The notes under the pieces were generated by a model. It ran no database searches. It had not been told where the DNA came from and saw only the letters and a program-made list of their open reading frames with translations. From positions 62,001 to 126,000 of the forward strand of contig NZ_JBFTXJ020000008.1 of the NCBI RefSeq assembly GCF_041379945.2: a stretch of DNA of 64,000 bases, given 5' to 3'. The translations under genes were made by a program, and so were the position numbers. Below are positions 29,470 to 38,976 of this stretch, piece after piece. The DNA comes from Aneurinibacillus sp. REN35 (GTDB taxonomy: Bacteria > Bacillota > Bacilli > Aneurinibacillales > Aneurinibacillaceae). Each line of letters begins with the position of its first letter. The first letter of the stretch is position 1.

Positions 29470-30345
29470 CTATTCTTGAATTCGGTTCATCAAAAACGAT
29501 AAAAAAGCTTGATTGGCTTTCGAGAGATATGCATTTTTATTCCATGCCACCCCAAGTTTTAAATACACGGGCGGCTTAAGCGAAACAGGAACTAAATGCG
29601 AATCCTCTGCGACAACCATACGCAGGAACAACGTTACACCAAGCTTACGGGCCACCAGTGACTTGATAAGCGAAATCTGATTCGTCTCAAAAGTAACGTT
29701 AAGCGGAAGACCCGATATTTGACTTGCCTGTGCAATGATTTCCCGCTGAAAATATCCTTCCTTAAACAGAATGAGTGATTCTTTAGCAAGCTCTTCGTAT
29801 GAGACCGCGTGAAGGCTTGCAAACGGATGCGAAGCCGGAACGCACACGACCATCTCCTCCTCAAGAAAGGACAATACTTCAATGCCTTCCATCTCATCAT
29901 CCTCTAAAATCACACCCATGTCTATCTCTCCGTCCATCAGCATCTGGCGGATTTTCACGGTCCCCTGTTCGTATACCATAATCTGCAGATCTGGATACTT
30001 CTTCTTAAAATCAATAATCAATCCTGGGAAATAATAGGAGCCGACCATAGAAGGAAGACCGATACGCACCTCCCCTTTCTTCAATCCACTAAGCTCCTCC
30101 ATCTCTGCCTTAGCGTGTGCCAACTGGTCAAGAATCGTTTCTGCATGCTTAAGCAGCACTTCTCCTTCTGCCGTTAAGGACACCTTGCGCTCCGCCCGGT
30201 TAAAAAGAAGCAATCCGACTTCATTCTCTAATTTTTTTATGCTTTTACTGATTGCTGGCTGTGCAACCAACAACTCCTCTGCCGCTTTCGTGAAGCTTTG
30301 CCTGCGGGCAACCTCTACGAAAAACTCTAATTGCCGAATCTCCAT
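29470..30345 (-). CDS. LysR-family transcriptional regulator
   Basis: A 291-residue LysR-type regulator. Winged helix-turn-helix at residues 1-60 (FVEVARRQSFTKAAEELLVA, QPAISKSIKKLE), then the two-lobed effector domain (GEVRIGLPSMVGSYYFPGLI). It is divergent from an MFS transporter, with a LysR T-N11-A type site between, so it very likely controls that transporter. Confidence 0.9.
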   Translation of the reverse strand: MEIRQLEFFVEVARRQSFTKAAEELLVAQPAISKSIKKLENEVGLLLFNRAERKVSLTAEGEVLLKHAETILDQLAHAKAEMEELSGLKKGEVRIGLPSMVGSYYFPGLIIDFKKKYPDLQIMVYEQGTVKIRQMLMDGEIDMGVILEDDEMEGIEVLSFLEEEMVVCVPASHPFASLHAVSYEELAKESLILFKEGYFQREIIAQASQISGLPLNVTFETNQISLIKSLVARKLGVTLFLRMVVAEDSHLVPVSLKPPVYLKLGVAWNKNAYLSKANQAFLSFLMNRIQE

Positions 30346-30356
30346 TCTCTATCACC

Positions 30357-30371
30357 ATAACCTTTAGTTAT
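30357..30371. promoter_or_regulatory. LysR operator between the regulator and transporter
   Basis: Inverted repeat ATAAC-CTTTA-GTTAT, the T-N11-A pattern of LysR sites, 11 bp before the regulator start and in the shared divergent promoter. Confidence 0.75.
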
Positions 30372-30455
30372 CGATATGATAAAAATAATATATTTTATTT
30401 ATTTATACTCCCATGCTACGATCAAAGCAACAACATTTATTACAGAAGAAAGAAG

Positions 30456-31700
30456 ATGATTTTCATGATTGAAGCAGGAACGAAATCGTTCTGGCGGGCG
30501 TCGCTGGCGCTCAGTATTGCTTCGTTTCTCGTGTTTGCCAACATTTATTTTCCACAGCCTTTGCTGCCGCTCTTTACAGAAGAGTTCAACCTATCGCCGG
30601 CAGTGTCTAGCCTTTCGGTTTCACTTACGATTTTTGCATTAGCTATCTCGCTTCTATTCTACGGACCGCTCTCCGATGCAGTGGGACGCAAAAATATTAT
30701 GTTGATTACAATGCTAGGTGTAACGGTACTGACTATATTGGTCGCCTTTGTTCCGGGCTTTAAAACCCTGCTTGCTTTCCGCATCCTGCAAGGCTTTTTC
30801 TTAGCCGGGCTTCCGGCCATTGCCATAGCCTATATCGGTGAAGAATTTGATCCAAAGGCTCTTACTGTTGCAATCGGTATTTATATTAGCGGCAATACTC
30901 TCGGCGGATTGTCCGGCCGTATTATCGGCGGATTTGCTTCAGACTTTCTCGGATGGCATGGCGCATTCGCCGTGATGGGCGTAGTTAGTCTGCTTTGCCT
31001 GATTGCCTTTGTGTGGCTATTGCCGCGCTCGACACATTTTGAACCGAAGCACCTGGACTGGAAAGCCGCGACCCAAAGCCTTGGGCAGCACATGCGAAAT
31101 CGCACGCTTCTATACGCCTTTGCCATCGGCGGCCTCCTGTTCTTCGTATTTATCGGCCAATACAATTACATCACATACTTACTGCAGGGAGAGCCTTATC
31201 ACCTTCCCGCATCAATCGTGAGTTTATTGTTTCTCACGTATCTTGCCGGAACCGTAAGCTCTACACTATCCGGACGTGCGTCGCGTACGCTCCCGCAGTC
31301 ATGGTGTATCGCCATTGGAGTGGCACTTATGACACTCGGTGCGCTCGCCACCCTGCTCGACAGCTTATGGATGATCGGGGTAGGACTTTTACTGACCAGT
31401 TTCGGCTTCTTCTTCGCTCACTCTGCGGCCAGTTCGTGGGTTAGCCGCCACGCCGCCTTTGACAAAGCAAGCGCCTCAAGCCTATACTTGCTGTCATATT
31501 ATCTCGGCGGAAGCTTAGGAAGCTTCTGCCTCGGATTCTTCTACAATGGGATGGGCTGGATGGGTGTCATCCTCGGCTGCCTGCTTGTGCTTATGCTGAC
31601 GGGTTGGTGCACATGGCAGCTGCACCATATCGAACATCGTGAACACCTGCGGGAAAAAGCCATCGCACGCAGAAAAATGAGAGAAGCGCTCCAGATGTAG
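30456..31700 (+). CDS. MFS transporter (YnfM-like)
   Basis: A 414-residue, 12-helix major facilitator protein. The loop 2-3 motif (YGPLSDAVGRKNIM) and GLSGRIIGGF-like glycine turns are clear; the C-terminus is basic. The divergent LysR gene and length are typical of YnfM-family efflux carriers; substrate unknown. ATG 30456 and ATG 30465 are both possible; the ribosome site is weak. Confidence 0.85.
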   Translation: MIFMIEAGTKSFWRASLALSIASFLVFANIYFPQPLLPLFTEEFNLSPAVSSLSVSLTIFALAISLLFYGPLSDAVGRKNIMLITMLGVTVLTILVAFVPGFKTLLAFRILQGFFLAGLPAIAIAYIGEEFDPKALTVAIGIYISGNTLGGLSGRIIGGFASDFLGWHGAFAVMGVVSLLCLIAFVWLLPRSTHFEPKHLDWKAATQSLGQHMRNRTLLYAFAIGGLLFFVFIGQYNYITYLLQGEPYHLPASIVSLLFLTYLAGTVSSTLSGRASRTLPQSWCIAIGVALMTLGALATLLDSLWMIGVGLLLTSFGFFFAHSAASSWVSRHAAFDKASASSLYLLSYYLGGSLGSFCLGFFYNGMGWMGVILGCLLVLMLTGWCTWQLHHIEHREHLREKAIARRKMREALQM

Positions 31701-31714
31701 GAGCGCTTTTTTTA
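31684..31714 (+). terminator. Terminator overlapping the MFS stop codon
   Basis: Stem AAGCGCTCC/GGAGCGCTT with the TAG stop in its loop, then TTTTTT. Confidence 0.85.
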
Positions 31715-31730
31715 CGTCTCATCTGTCTCA

Positions 31731-32261
31731 TCATCCACGAATATATGTATGGGAGAGATAGCTTCGACACAACGGAAAGATGTTATCCTGAATGAATGGA
31801 CTCATCCCCTTTTGAAACGGCATAAGCGATAATGAAAAGGAAGCGCGCTCAAGCGTCTCAAATCCTACAGGAAGCTCCTGCCACCGCTGCACCACCCCTG
31901 TATAGATGTTCTTTACTATTTTTTCTTTTTCAGATCCAGCATCAATCACATACTGGGCAACCCACTCCAGCTTATCGATCTCTGTTCCTGTTTCTTCGAA
32001 TAACTCCCGGTGTGCTGCTGCTTCCGGCGTCTCTCCAGGCTCCACTTTTCCGCCCGGAATCTCCCATCCCCGCTTCTTATGACGGGTCAGCACAATTCCA
32101 TCTCCCCCCCGCTCCGTATAGGCCCAGATCAGCACATGCTGTGCACCCGGCAGGAAATGCTTATCATCGAATGTTAAAGAAATAAACTGTCCGCTTTTAT
32201 CATAAAAATAATAGAACAATGCCCTGCACCACACTTTCCGACTTTCAATACTTTCTTTCAT
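31731..32261 (-). CDS. Nudix hydrolase
   Basis: A 176-residue Nudix protein. The box [18 protein letters not shown] continues with FEETGTE, complete with the metal-binding Glu residues. An N-terminal extension of about 40 residues holds an aromatic segment. It hydrolyses a nucleoside-diphosphate-linked substrate that cannot be named. The gene stands alone, convergent with the transporter. Confidence 0.85.
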   Translation of the reverse strand: MKESIESRKVWCRALFYYFYDKSGQFISLTFDDKHFLPGAQHVLIWAYTERGGDGIVLTRHKKRGWEIPGGKVEPGETPEAAAHRELFEETGTEIDKLEWVAQYVIDAGSEKEKIVKNIYTGVVQRWQELPVGFETLERASFSLSLMPFQKGMSPFIQDNIFPLCRSYLSHTYIRG

Positions 32262-32326
32262 TGTTACCCTTAATATACAATTAAATAAAGACTAATCAAA
32301 CATTCCATGCAGGAAGGGGTGGTTTT

Positions 32327-33112
32327 TTGAAGCGTACTCGTACAGCATTAATTACCGGAAGCGCCAAAGGCCTGGGTGTCCGCATTGCTCATGAACTTGC
32401 AGCACAGGGCATCCACCTTGCACTCAACTATCGGACAAGCACACAGGAAGCCGACAAGCTGCGCAGAGAGCTTATTGAGCAATACGGGATTGACGTGCTG
32501 CTGGTTCAAGGCGATGTAAGCCGTCCTACGGAGGCACAGAATATCGTCGAAGCGCTCGCCCAAGCTTTCGGACGTGTCGATATTCTCGTCTTAAACGCCG
32601 GACCGTACATAAAGCCGCGAAAAAAACTTGCGGAGTATACAGATGATGAATGGAACAACATGGTAACCGGGAACCTATCAAGCGCCTTTTATCTAAGCAG
32701 AGCCGCCATTCCATATATGCGTCACAATAGATGGGGGCGCATCATTACGATCGGTTTCGAAAAAGCTCAAACCGCCCCCGGTTGGATGTACCGCTCCGCG
32801 TTTGCCGCGGCCAAAACCGGATTAGTATCGCTAACACGTACGATTGCATTAGAAGAAGCGGAGTATGGTATTACAGCGAATATGGTGTGTCCCGGCGATA
32901 TTGTAGGAGAAGATAAAGAGAAACACATCGCAGATGTTCGCTCTATTCAAGATGCAGATACACCCATCGGACGTCCGGGAACCGGAGAAGACATCGCACG
33001 CGCGATTACCTTCTTCTGCAGCGAGGCATCCGACTTCATCACCGGTACAGTCCTTGAGGTTACCGGAGGAAAAGACGTCCTTAATAAATACAAACAAATG
33101 CGGGAACAGTAA
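32327..33112 (+). CDS. SDR-family protein with non-canonical active site (YtkK-like)
   Basis: A 261-residue Rossmann protein with TALITGSAKGLGVRIA and LNAGPY motifs of the FabG type. The canonical catalytic Tyr of YxxxK is replaced by Phe (RSAFAAAKTG), and the usual catalytic Ser of the preceding strand is not visible (TIGFEKAQ). A group of Bacillales proteins shares this pattern, so it is a family trait and not a sequencing error. Start is TTG 32327 with AAGGGGTGG upstream. Confidence 0.75.
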   Translation: MKRTRTALITGSAKGLGVRIAHELAAQGIHLALNYRTSTQEADKLRRELIEQYGIDVLLVQGDVSRPTEAQNIVEALAQAFGRVDILVLNAGPYIKPRKKLAEYTDDEWNNMVTGNLSSAFYLSRAAIPYMRHNRWGRIITIGFEKAQTAPGWMYRSAFAAAKTGLVSLTRTIALEEAEYGITANMVCPGDIVGEDKEKHIADVRSIQDADTPIGRPGTGEDIARAITFFCSEASDFITGTVLEVTGGKDVLNKYKQMREQ

Positions 33113-33159
33113 GCAACACACATATTTCCGTAAATCCCCATACAAAGGAAGCGAAGCCA

Positions 33160-33693
33160 ATGAGCAACATGGAACATGCCGTTCGAGATGAAAAAGTGCG
33201 GGAAACCGCTTATCGTTTGTTAAAAGAACGCGGAGTCACCATGGACCATATGGTCGAGCTGGTGATGTATTTACAGAAACCATACTTTCCTGATCTCTCC
33301 TATGATACCTGTGAACACAACATTAAAAAGGTGCTGGAAAAACGTGAAATTCAAAACGCCATCCTTACAGGCATCCAACTTGATATTCTGGCTGAGAAAA
33401 AGCAATTAATGGAGCCGCTGCAAGAAATGCTGGAACAAGACGAAGGACTGTACGGCATTGATGAAATACTGGCTCTGTCGATCGTCAATGTCTACGGCAG
33501 CATCGGATTTACAAACTACGGCTACGTGGATAAAGTAAAACCAGGCATTCTAAAAGAGTTAAACAGCAAAAAAGAGCATAATACACAGGAGGAAGAGGCT
33601 GGAAATGTCCATACGTTTCTTGATGATATTGTAGGCGCTATTGCAGCCGCCGCTTCCAGCCGGTTGGCACATAGCCGCTTCGGCACAAAATAA
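33160..33693 (+). CDS. yutG: YutG, phosphatidylglycerophosphatase A-like protein
   Basis: A 177-residue PgpA-family protein (GIDEILALSIVNVYGSIGFT; GNVHTFLDDIVGAIAAAASS) as in Bacillus YutG. It begins with an extended helical region. The PgpA family dephosphorylates phosphatidylglycerol phosphate. Its usual companion yutF follows convergently. Confidence 0.88.
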   Translation: MSNMEHAVRDEKVRETAYRLLKERGVTMDHMVELVMYLQKPYFPDLSYDTCEHNIKKVLEKREIQNAILTGIQLDILAEKKQLMEPLQEMLEQDEGLYGIDEILALSIVNVYGSIGFTNYGYVDKVKPGILKELNSKKEHNTQEEEAGNVHTFLDDIVGAIAAAASSRLAHSRFGTK

Positions 33694-33712
33694 TTACGTC
33701 CAATTGAAGAAA

Positions 33713-33741
33713 GCTGCCGCATATATACGGCAGCCTTTCTC
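33713..33741. terminator. Terminator between yutG and yutF
   Basis: Stem GCTGCCG/CGGCAGC with an AT loop, then CTTTCTCCTTT. Confidence 0.75.
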
Positions 33742-33743
33742 CT

Positions 33744-34535
33744 TTATATTGTCCAATCGTCTAAACTCTGCGCCGTATATGTCGGCTTTACCACTGCTCC
33801 TGCAATGTCAGCTTGCTTGCTGAATCCACTGTATACAAGAAGCGTATCCACCCCGCTGTTTCCACCGGCTGCAATGTCTGTCTCCAGATTATCCCCAATC
33901 AGCAGCACCTCATCGGATTGAAGACCAAGCCGCTCCAACGCCAGAGTAATAATGGCCTCCTCCGGCTTCCCGACATATAAAGGCTCTGTTCTTGTTGCAT
34001 AGGAGATGGCGGCTGTAAGCGATCCATTGCCAGGCACAAGTCCTTCCTCTGTCGGAATCGCGCGGTCGCAGTTCGTCGAAAGAAAACGGGCTCCCCCATA
34101 AATCGAAAGCGTTGCCTGCTTCATTTTCTCATAACTAAATTGCCGGTCAATGCCGACAACTACATAGGAAGCGGGCGCTTTCTCTACAATAGAATATCCT
34201 GCTTCAGCTAGTGCCGTCCTAAGCCCTGTCTCGCCAATCGCAAGTACAGTGACAGGGGCCTGGGTCTTTTCCTTACTCACCAACTTCTCTATAGTTTCAG
34301 CCACTGCCATACTCGACGTGAAGAAATCCTCTGGCTTGGCATCAAGTCCCATTCCACTCAACTTGTTCGCGAGCGCTTCCGGTGTCAGCGATGAATTGTT
34401 CGTGACATACAGATATGGAATTTCTCTTTCCTTTAACGCTTCAATAAATGTGACAGCCTCCGGAATCACCTCACCACCCCTATAAATCGTACCATCAAGA
34501 TCAAGTAAATACCCCTTATATGTACGCTGTGTCAT
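33744..34535 (-). CDS. yutF: HAD-superfamily IIA sugar/nucleotide phosphatase (YutF)
   Basis: A 263-residue HAD-IIA phosphatase. Nucleophile motif GYLLDLDGTIYRG at residue 9; motif II YVTNNSS; Lys in YVGKPEEAI; acidic motif LLIGDNLETDI. The YutF/NagD-type cap is present. Substrate uncertain (p-nitrophenyl phosphatase type). Confidence 0.9.
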   Translation of the reverse strand: MTQRTYKGYLLDLDGTIYRGGEVIPEAVTFIEALKEREIPYLYVTNNSSLTPEALANKLSGMGLDAKPEDFFTSSMAVAETIEKLVSKEKTQAPVTVLAIGETGLRTALAEAGYSIVEKAPASYVVVGIDRQFSYEKMKQATLSIYGGARFLSTNCDRAIPTEEGLVPGNGSLTAAISYATRTEPLYVGKPEEAIITLALERLGLQSDEVLLIGDNLETDIAAGGNSGVDTLLVYSGFSKQADIAGAVVKPTYTAQSLDDWTI

Positions 34536-34642
34536 CGTATGCCTCCTTCTTATTCCTCTCCTCTACACTTTCTTGATCATATCATACAACAGTGAAGGCC
34601 AATGCAGGTGCGCCCAGTAAGCAGAAGAGTATTTTAATTTGC

Positions 34643-34671
34643 TTGACAAATCAAATAAAGCATTCTACATT
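34643..34671 (+). promoter_or_regulatory. Promoter of the SAM riboswitch-mtnK unit
   Basis: TTGACA, 17 nt, TACATT, starting about 30 bp before the riboswitch. Confidence 0.85.
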
Positions 34672-34702
34672 TTAAAGAATCAAGTCAGAAACTTATATAT
34701 AC

Positions 34703-34806
34703 TTATCAAGAGATGGTTGAGGGACTGGCCCAATGATACCCGGCAACCTGCCGCACGATACGGTAAGGTGCTACCTCCTGCAGAATCTGCATTCTGAAAG
34801 ATAAGG
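34703..34806 (+). promoter_or_regulatory. SAM-I riboswitch (S box)
   Basis: Typical S-box sequence: TTATCAAGAGATGGTTGAGG, then GACTGGCCC, ATACCCGGCAACC, a GGTGCTA segment with CCTCCTGC, and GAAAGATAAGG at the end. It is followed by a terminator hairpin. When SAM is bound the terminator forms and mtnK is off. Confidence 0.95.
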
Positions 34807-34822
34807 TTCCGATTGTATGCGC

Positions 34823-34855
34823 GCCCTTCTTTCGAATGCGAAGAAGGGTTTTTGT
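34823..34855 (+). terminator. Riboswitch-controlled terminator
   Basis: CCCTTCTTTCG/CGAAGAAGGG with a short loop, then TTTTTGTTTT. Confidence 0.9.
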
Positions 34856-34889
34856 TTTGAAACGTGTGAGAATAAGGAGAGTGATCGTC

Positions 34890-36101
34890 ATGTCATACCG
34901 TACACTTAGTGAGCAAGAGGCCGTTGAATATGCTCGCAGCATCCCCGGTCTTTTTCCACAGGATGCCAAACTGACCAGTCATGAGATCGGAGATGGAAAT
35001 TTAAATTTTGTCTTCCACATTAAAGACGAAGGTCCATCCGGCAAAAGCATCATCTTCAAACAAGCGCTGCCGTATGTACGCGTAATCGGTGATTCCTGGC
35101 CGCTTACACTTGATCGCGCCCGCATTGAGAGTGAAGCACTTATTCTTGAAAATGAACTGTGTCCTGGGTCCGTTCCTATTGTCTACCACTATGACACAGA
35201 GCTTGCATTAATCGTCATGGAGGACCTGTCCGCCTACCAAATTATGCGCAAAGCACTTGTTGAAAGAAAGCGCTATCCTAATTTCGCAAAACATATTGGT
35301 ACATTTCTGGCCCGAACGTTGTTTCTAACATCCGATTTGGCCATGCCGCCGGTAGAGAAAAAAAGAAAAGCAGCTTCCTTCATCAATCCGGAGCTCTGCA
35401 ACATTACAGAGAGCTTCGTATTTACCTATCCGTTCCAAGATGATCCGTCCAACTCCTACAATCCGCTTATCTCTAACGCCGTGCAGCGCATCTGGGCAAA
35501 TGATGATCTGCGGCTTGAGGTAGCCAAGCTCAAAGACGGCTTCATGACACGGGGACAGGCGCTTCTGCATGGAGATCTCCATACGGGAAGCATCATGGTA
35601 ACGGAAGACGATACCAAAGTGATCGACCCGGAATTCGCTTACTACGGTCCAATGGGATTTGATATCGGCGCTGTTCTTGCCAATCTTCTGCTAAACTATG
35701 CCGCACACGAAGGGCATACGTTAGACCCTCAGGAAAGAGATGCATATCAGAACTACTTGCTAGAGACTACCGCTGATGTATGGCGGGTCTTCGAAGCTGA
35801 GTTCCGTACCTTATGGACGGAGCAGGCGCATGAGCCGTATGCGAAGGTTCCCGGCTACCTGGATGCATACCTTCATAGCATACTGCAGGATACGGCAGGC
35901 TATGCCGGCTGCAAAATGATGCGGCGCATAATCGGTCTTGCCCATGTTTCTGATCTAGAGAGCATCAGCGATCCGATTCTTCGCGCGAAGGGGGAGGCGC
36001 TCGCGCTTACCATCGGCCAAGAGCTAGTTCTCAAGCGCGGGCAGTTTCAGCAAATTGACGATCTAATTTCACTTATCTCCGCTTCAGTTATACAAAAGTA
36101 G
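34890..36101 (+). CDS. mtnK: 5-methylthioribose kinase
   Basis: A 403-residue kinase of the methionine salvage path, phosphorylating methylthioribose. Kinase fold motifs are seen: HEIGDGNLNFVFHI (Gly loop), LLHGDLHTGSIM (catalytic loop), VIDPEFAYYGPMGFD (metal site). AAGGAG lies 10 nt before ATG 34890. It is behind the SAM-I riboswitch. No mtnA lies next to it, unlike Bacillus, so the rest of the path must be elsewhere. Confidence 0.93.
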   Translation: MSYRTLSEQEAVEYARSIPGLFPQDAKLTSHEIGDGNLNFVFHIKDEGPSGKSIIFKQALPYVRVIGDSWPLTLDRARIESEALILENELCPGSVPIVYHYDTELALIVMEDLSAYQIMRKALVERKRYPNFAKHIGTFLARTLFLTSDLAMPPVEKKRKAASFINPELCNITESFVFTYPFQDDPSNSYNPLISNAVQRIWANDDLRLEVAKLKDGFMTRGQALLHGDLHTGSIMVTEDDTKVIDPEFAYYGPMGFDIGAVLANLLLNYAAHEGHTLDPQERDAYQNYLLETTADVWRVFEAEFRTLWTEQAHEPYAKVPGYLDAYLHSILQDTAGYAGCKMMRRIIGLAHVSDLESISDPILRAKGEALALTIGQELVLKRGQFQQIDDLISLISASVIQK

Positions 36102-36110
36102 CCTACACAA

Positions 36111-36149
36111 AAAAGAACCGCACCGAATCTAATTCGGTGCGGTTCTTTT
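36111..36149. terminator. Bidirectional terminator between mtnK and the SufR-like gene
   Basis: Perfect 18-bp stem AAAAGAACCGCACCGAAT with its complement, 3-nt loop. Confidence 0.95.
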
Positions 36150-36808
36150 CACGCTTGCTTCGTGTCTTCTCCATCTTTCTTATGAATAATATATACGCAA
36201 TTATCGCCTCCGGTGGCCATGCATTCTTCCTGCTCCACCTTCGCATTCAGCACGTTTTCAAACAGTGTTTTCTCACAATTACATGCATATACATATTCCT
36301 TGGCGACTGTTGAGATCGGACAATTCGATTCGACGAAAATATATTTACCGGTTTGTTCGTCCTTTTTCAGCTCAACCATGTATCCTTTTTCATTCTGCAT
36401 CTTCACAAGCGCTTCAAGCTTCTTCTCAAAGTCACTATCAGAAGGCACAATGTCACGATATAGACTCTCCTGGCGCTGCTGGCGAAGCCGAAAAAGTGCC
36501 TCCACCATATGTGCACCCTGTAACTCTTCAATATCATTAAGGAATTCTAACGTGAGATCCTGATAATTCTTAGGAAACATATTGTCGGCTTCCTCGGACA
36601 GCGAATATACATTGGTTGGGCGTCCCATTGCTTGACGCAAAAGACGTGACTCAATCAAATTATCCCGCTCTAATGTATTAAGGTGACGGCGCACAGCCAT
36701 TTCGGTAATGCCTAGTTCTTGCGCCATATCGCCTACCGTCATTGAACCTTTCATCTTCAGCATATGCAAAATTTGGTTGCGCGTAGAAGAGGATTTGTCT
36801 TTGTTCAT
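36149..36808 (-). CDS. SufR-like Fe-S-sensing winged-helix regulator
   Basis: A 219-residue regulator: DeoR/ArsR-type winged helix at residues 8-75 (TVGDMAQELGITEMAVRRHL), then a domain with four Cys in the pattern NCPIS...ACNCEK...ECMATGG...NCVY, as in SufR proteins that hold a cluster. Target genes may include Fe-S assembly such as the erpA and yutI genes, but no site is identified. Confidence 0.75.
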   Translation of the reverse strand: MNKDKSSSTRNQILHMLKMKGSMTVGDMAQELGITEMAVRRHLNTLERDNLIESRLLRQAMGRPTNVYSLSEEADNMFPKNYQDLTLEFLNDIEELQGAHMVEALFRLRQQRQESLYRDIVPSDSDFEKKLEALVKMQNEKGYMVELKKDEQTGKYIFVESNCPISTVAKEYVYACNCEKTLFENVLNAKVEQEECMATGGDNCVYIIHKKDGEDTKQA

Positions 36809-36907
36809 CTTCCTTCACCTTCCTCTCCTATATTGTACTTGATTTTATGAAATAAGTAAATTTCTATACAATATAATATAAAAACTATCGTGACGATGTT
36901 ATCGGAA

Positions 36908-37336
36908 TTATAGCAGTTCTTTTTTCAAGTAATCGCGTACACGCACCGGAAACTGTTGCAAATGAGAGAAATGGGTACACAGCATGGTCCTCACTGTGTG
37001 CCGATCCACATCCGTATAGGTAGTAATCAACATCTTGCGGGCGTTTACTACATAACGCAGCGATTCCGCCATCTCCGGCTCAACGACGGTCTCGTCCTCT
37101 AGAATATCAACGATGTCTTCGTAGCTGCCCGGGTCCCGCATAATAAAGCCATCAATCAGATAATTGCCTACATCCGCTACCGTCTCAAGCGCAATGTGCA
37201 GCGCTCGTTCAAGCGCAAGCACTGTCAGAGCATCGGCAGCTTCCTCGCTATCCTGTATCACGGGAGCAATATAAAACAGCACCTGTTCAAGATAGGTTAA
37301 ATGTTCTTCAATTTTTTCTACATTTACTTGATACAT
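36908..37336 (-). CDS. yutE: DUF86/HepT-like protein (YutE)
   Basis: A 142-residue helical protein in the DUF86 family (ALERALHIALETVADVGNYL). DUF86 proteins are HepT-type RNases or antitoxin-linked in other genomes, but YutE is a housekeeping single-gene version with no MNT partner beside it. Confidence 0.85.
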   Translation of the reverse strand: MYQVNVEKIEEHLTYLEQVLFYIAPVIQDSEEAADALTVLALERALHIALETVADVGNYLIDGFIMRDPGSYEDIVDILEDETVVEPEMAESLRYVVNARKMLITTYTDVDRHTVRTMLCTHFSHLQQFPVRVRDYLKKELL

Positions 37337-37351
37337 CCTATTCGTCCACTC

Positions 37352-37462
37352 CTATTTATCGTTCTTTTTCTTTTTTCTTTTTGATGCAACAATGGTGATA
37401 ACAAATGTTAAAATGAGCAGAGTAAAAATGGTTACACCCTGCATAATATTCTCCATTTCCAT
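37352..37462 (-). CDS. Single-helix membrane microprotein
   Basis: A 36-residue frame, MEMENIMQGVTIFTLLILTF continuing VITIVASKRKKKKNDK: one transmembrane helix (about 9-26) with a Lys-rich cytoplasmic tail. AAGGAG lies 8 nt before ATG 37462. It lies between yutE and the DUF3055 gene. Function unknown. Confidence 0.6.
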   Translation of the reverse strand: MEMENIMQGVTIFTLLILTFVITIVASKRKKKKNDK

Positions 37463-37623
37463 TTCATTCACTCCTTGCAAGAGATCCCCTATTGCCTCAG
37501 TATACCATGACTGAAAGTGTTCGGACATTGCCCTACACTTGCGGTTATCATATAATTGCCATAGAAAAAGAACGTGGTAGACTTACCGCATATAATAAAC
37601 ACATTCCATAGGAGGGTCAGATT

Positions 37624-37899
37624 ATGTCACAGCATGGAGATTGGACATTTTTATATGATCATACAGAAGAAACAAAAACAAGATATGTAAGCTTCATCGG
37701 GGAGACTGCCCGTCATGATCTTGCGATTATTAAAACAAAGAATTTCTACGGGAAAAGTCTTGTGCTTAATATCCTCACCCACCGTATGGCAATCCTTGGA
37801 CAGAAAGATTTAGATGAAGAGGGTTATCTAGAGGAAGCATTCAATATGACGGAGGAAGAAGCGGAAGAACTGCGGGAGTTTTTGCGTTTAAGCATTTAA
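37624..37899 (+). CDS. DUF3055 family protein
   Basis: A 91-residue protein ([40 protein letters not shown]) of the DUF3055 type, found in Bacillales. AGGAGG precedes ATG 37624 by about 8 nt. Function unknown. Confidence 0.8.
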   Translation: MSQHGDWTFLYDHTEETKTRYVSFIGETARHDLAIIKTKNFYGKSLVLNILTHRMAILGQKDLDEEGYLEEAFNMTEEEAEELREFLRLSI

Positions 37900-37970
37900 T
37901 TCCCTGCATAAAACTACCTGATCTGCTTGATACTACCCCTATCCTGATATGTGAAGAAGGAGGGGGTTTT

Positions 37971-38294
37971 TTGTTGTTTCGCAAACCACTATCCGTTAAG
38001 CGCGAAGAACAATTTAGACCGCTTAAGACAGAGGAGAGCGTGATTCATACGCGTTATCCTGAAGAGTTTCCTGAGGGTCCATATGGTACGGCAGCATTCG
38101 CCCATCCATTCCTTGGCAAAGAATCCTGGGATACGGGGGAGAAGGTGCAGTCTGCCTTCGCCTACGAATACCGTTCGCTGCATGAAGGCATTCCTCGCCA
38201 AGACCCCGGCGCTCATCCAACACATGACAATCCAGCCGAAAATGAAGATCCGATGCTCAATGAGGTAAAGACCGGAATGAGAGAAGATCAATAA
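37971..38294 (+). CDS. Hypothetical protein
   Basis: A 107-residue polar protein ([40 protein letters not shown]) with an acidic, Pro-rich C-terminus. AAGGAGGGGG precedes a TTG start (37971 or 37974). It is probably a small spore or cytosolic protein of Bacillales; function unknown. Confidence 0.6.
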   Translation: MLFRKPLSVKREEQFRPLKTEESVIHTRYPEEFPEGPYGTAAFAHPFLGKESWDTGEKVQSAFAYEYRSLHEGIPRQDPGAHPTHDNPAENEDPMLNEVKTGMREDQ

Positions 38295-38322
38295 GACATA
38301 GGTGCAGATTACAATTCCATGC

Positions 38323-38359
38323 AAAAAGGACTTGTCCGGCTGATGCGGCAAGTCCTTTT
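38323..38359. terminator. Terminator between convergent genes
   Basis: Stem AAAAGGACTTG(T)CCG/CGG(C)AAGTCCTTTT, with A and T runs on either side. Confidence 0.85.
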
Positions 38360-38364
38360 GTGTG

Positions 38365-38865
38365 CTATTCAGGATGAACAGGCTGCTTTTCTTTATGATC
38401 CTTCAGCTCTTTTGATTCTTTTGGTTTTCCTCTACGGGAGCGAGAACGGCGCTTATCGCGGCGCTTGCCGTCCTTATTGCGCGGAGGCTTCTCTTCCCCT
38501 TTTTCCGTCTGGGTCTGCTCGTCTTGATCCACATGCTCCGCCTCTTCCGTATCATCAATACGGGTAGCCTGCTTGACTTTCTTGAGCAAAAAATACGGGC
38601 AGCCGAAATTACAGTATTCCATAATGTATTCATCAAGAAAGCTAATGCGTGAATCAAACGGGGCTTTGCGGTTTGTATCTTCGTAAAACCCTTTCAACCG
38701 AAGCTGGCCGTATCCCCAGTCGCCCACGATATAGTCAAATTTAGTTAAGATGTCGCTGTACCGCTCTTTGAATGTTTCTTGGATAAAACCGTCTTTATTT
38801 TCCTCAATTAATTCGTAGACCTGGTCCTGGACCCGTATCACTTCAGCTGCCTCCTCTCCGGCCAC
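38365..38865 (-). CDS. yutD: YutD family protein
   Basis: A 166-residue protein: a conserved N-terminal region of about 100 residues (FDYIVGDWGYGQLRLKGFYE; YCNFGCPYFLLKK) as in Bacillus YutD, then a long Lys/Arg/Glu-rich tail (DGKRRDKRRSRSRRGK). Function unknown; the tail suggests RNA or DNA contact. Confidence 0.85.
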   Translation of the reverse strand: MAGEEAAEVIRVQDQVYELIEENKDGFIQETFKERYSDILTKFDYIVGDWGYGQLRLKGFYEDTNRKAPFDSRISFLDEYIMEYCNFGCPYFLLKKVKQATRIDDTEEAEHVDQDEQTQTEKGEEKPPRNKDGKRRDKRRSRSRRGKPKESKELKDHKEKQPVHPE

Positions 38866-38976
38866 CGGCTTGGTGGTTTGCGCCTCCTATTTTACCACAA
38901 TTTCTTGTGCCGCACACAAATTTGCCACGAAAACTATAGTGCACCGCGGGTATTCTACACAGTAGGAGGTGTACCA

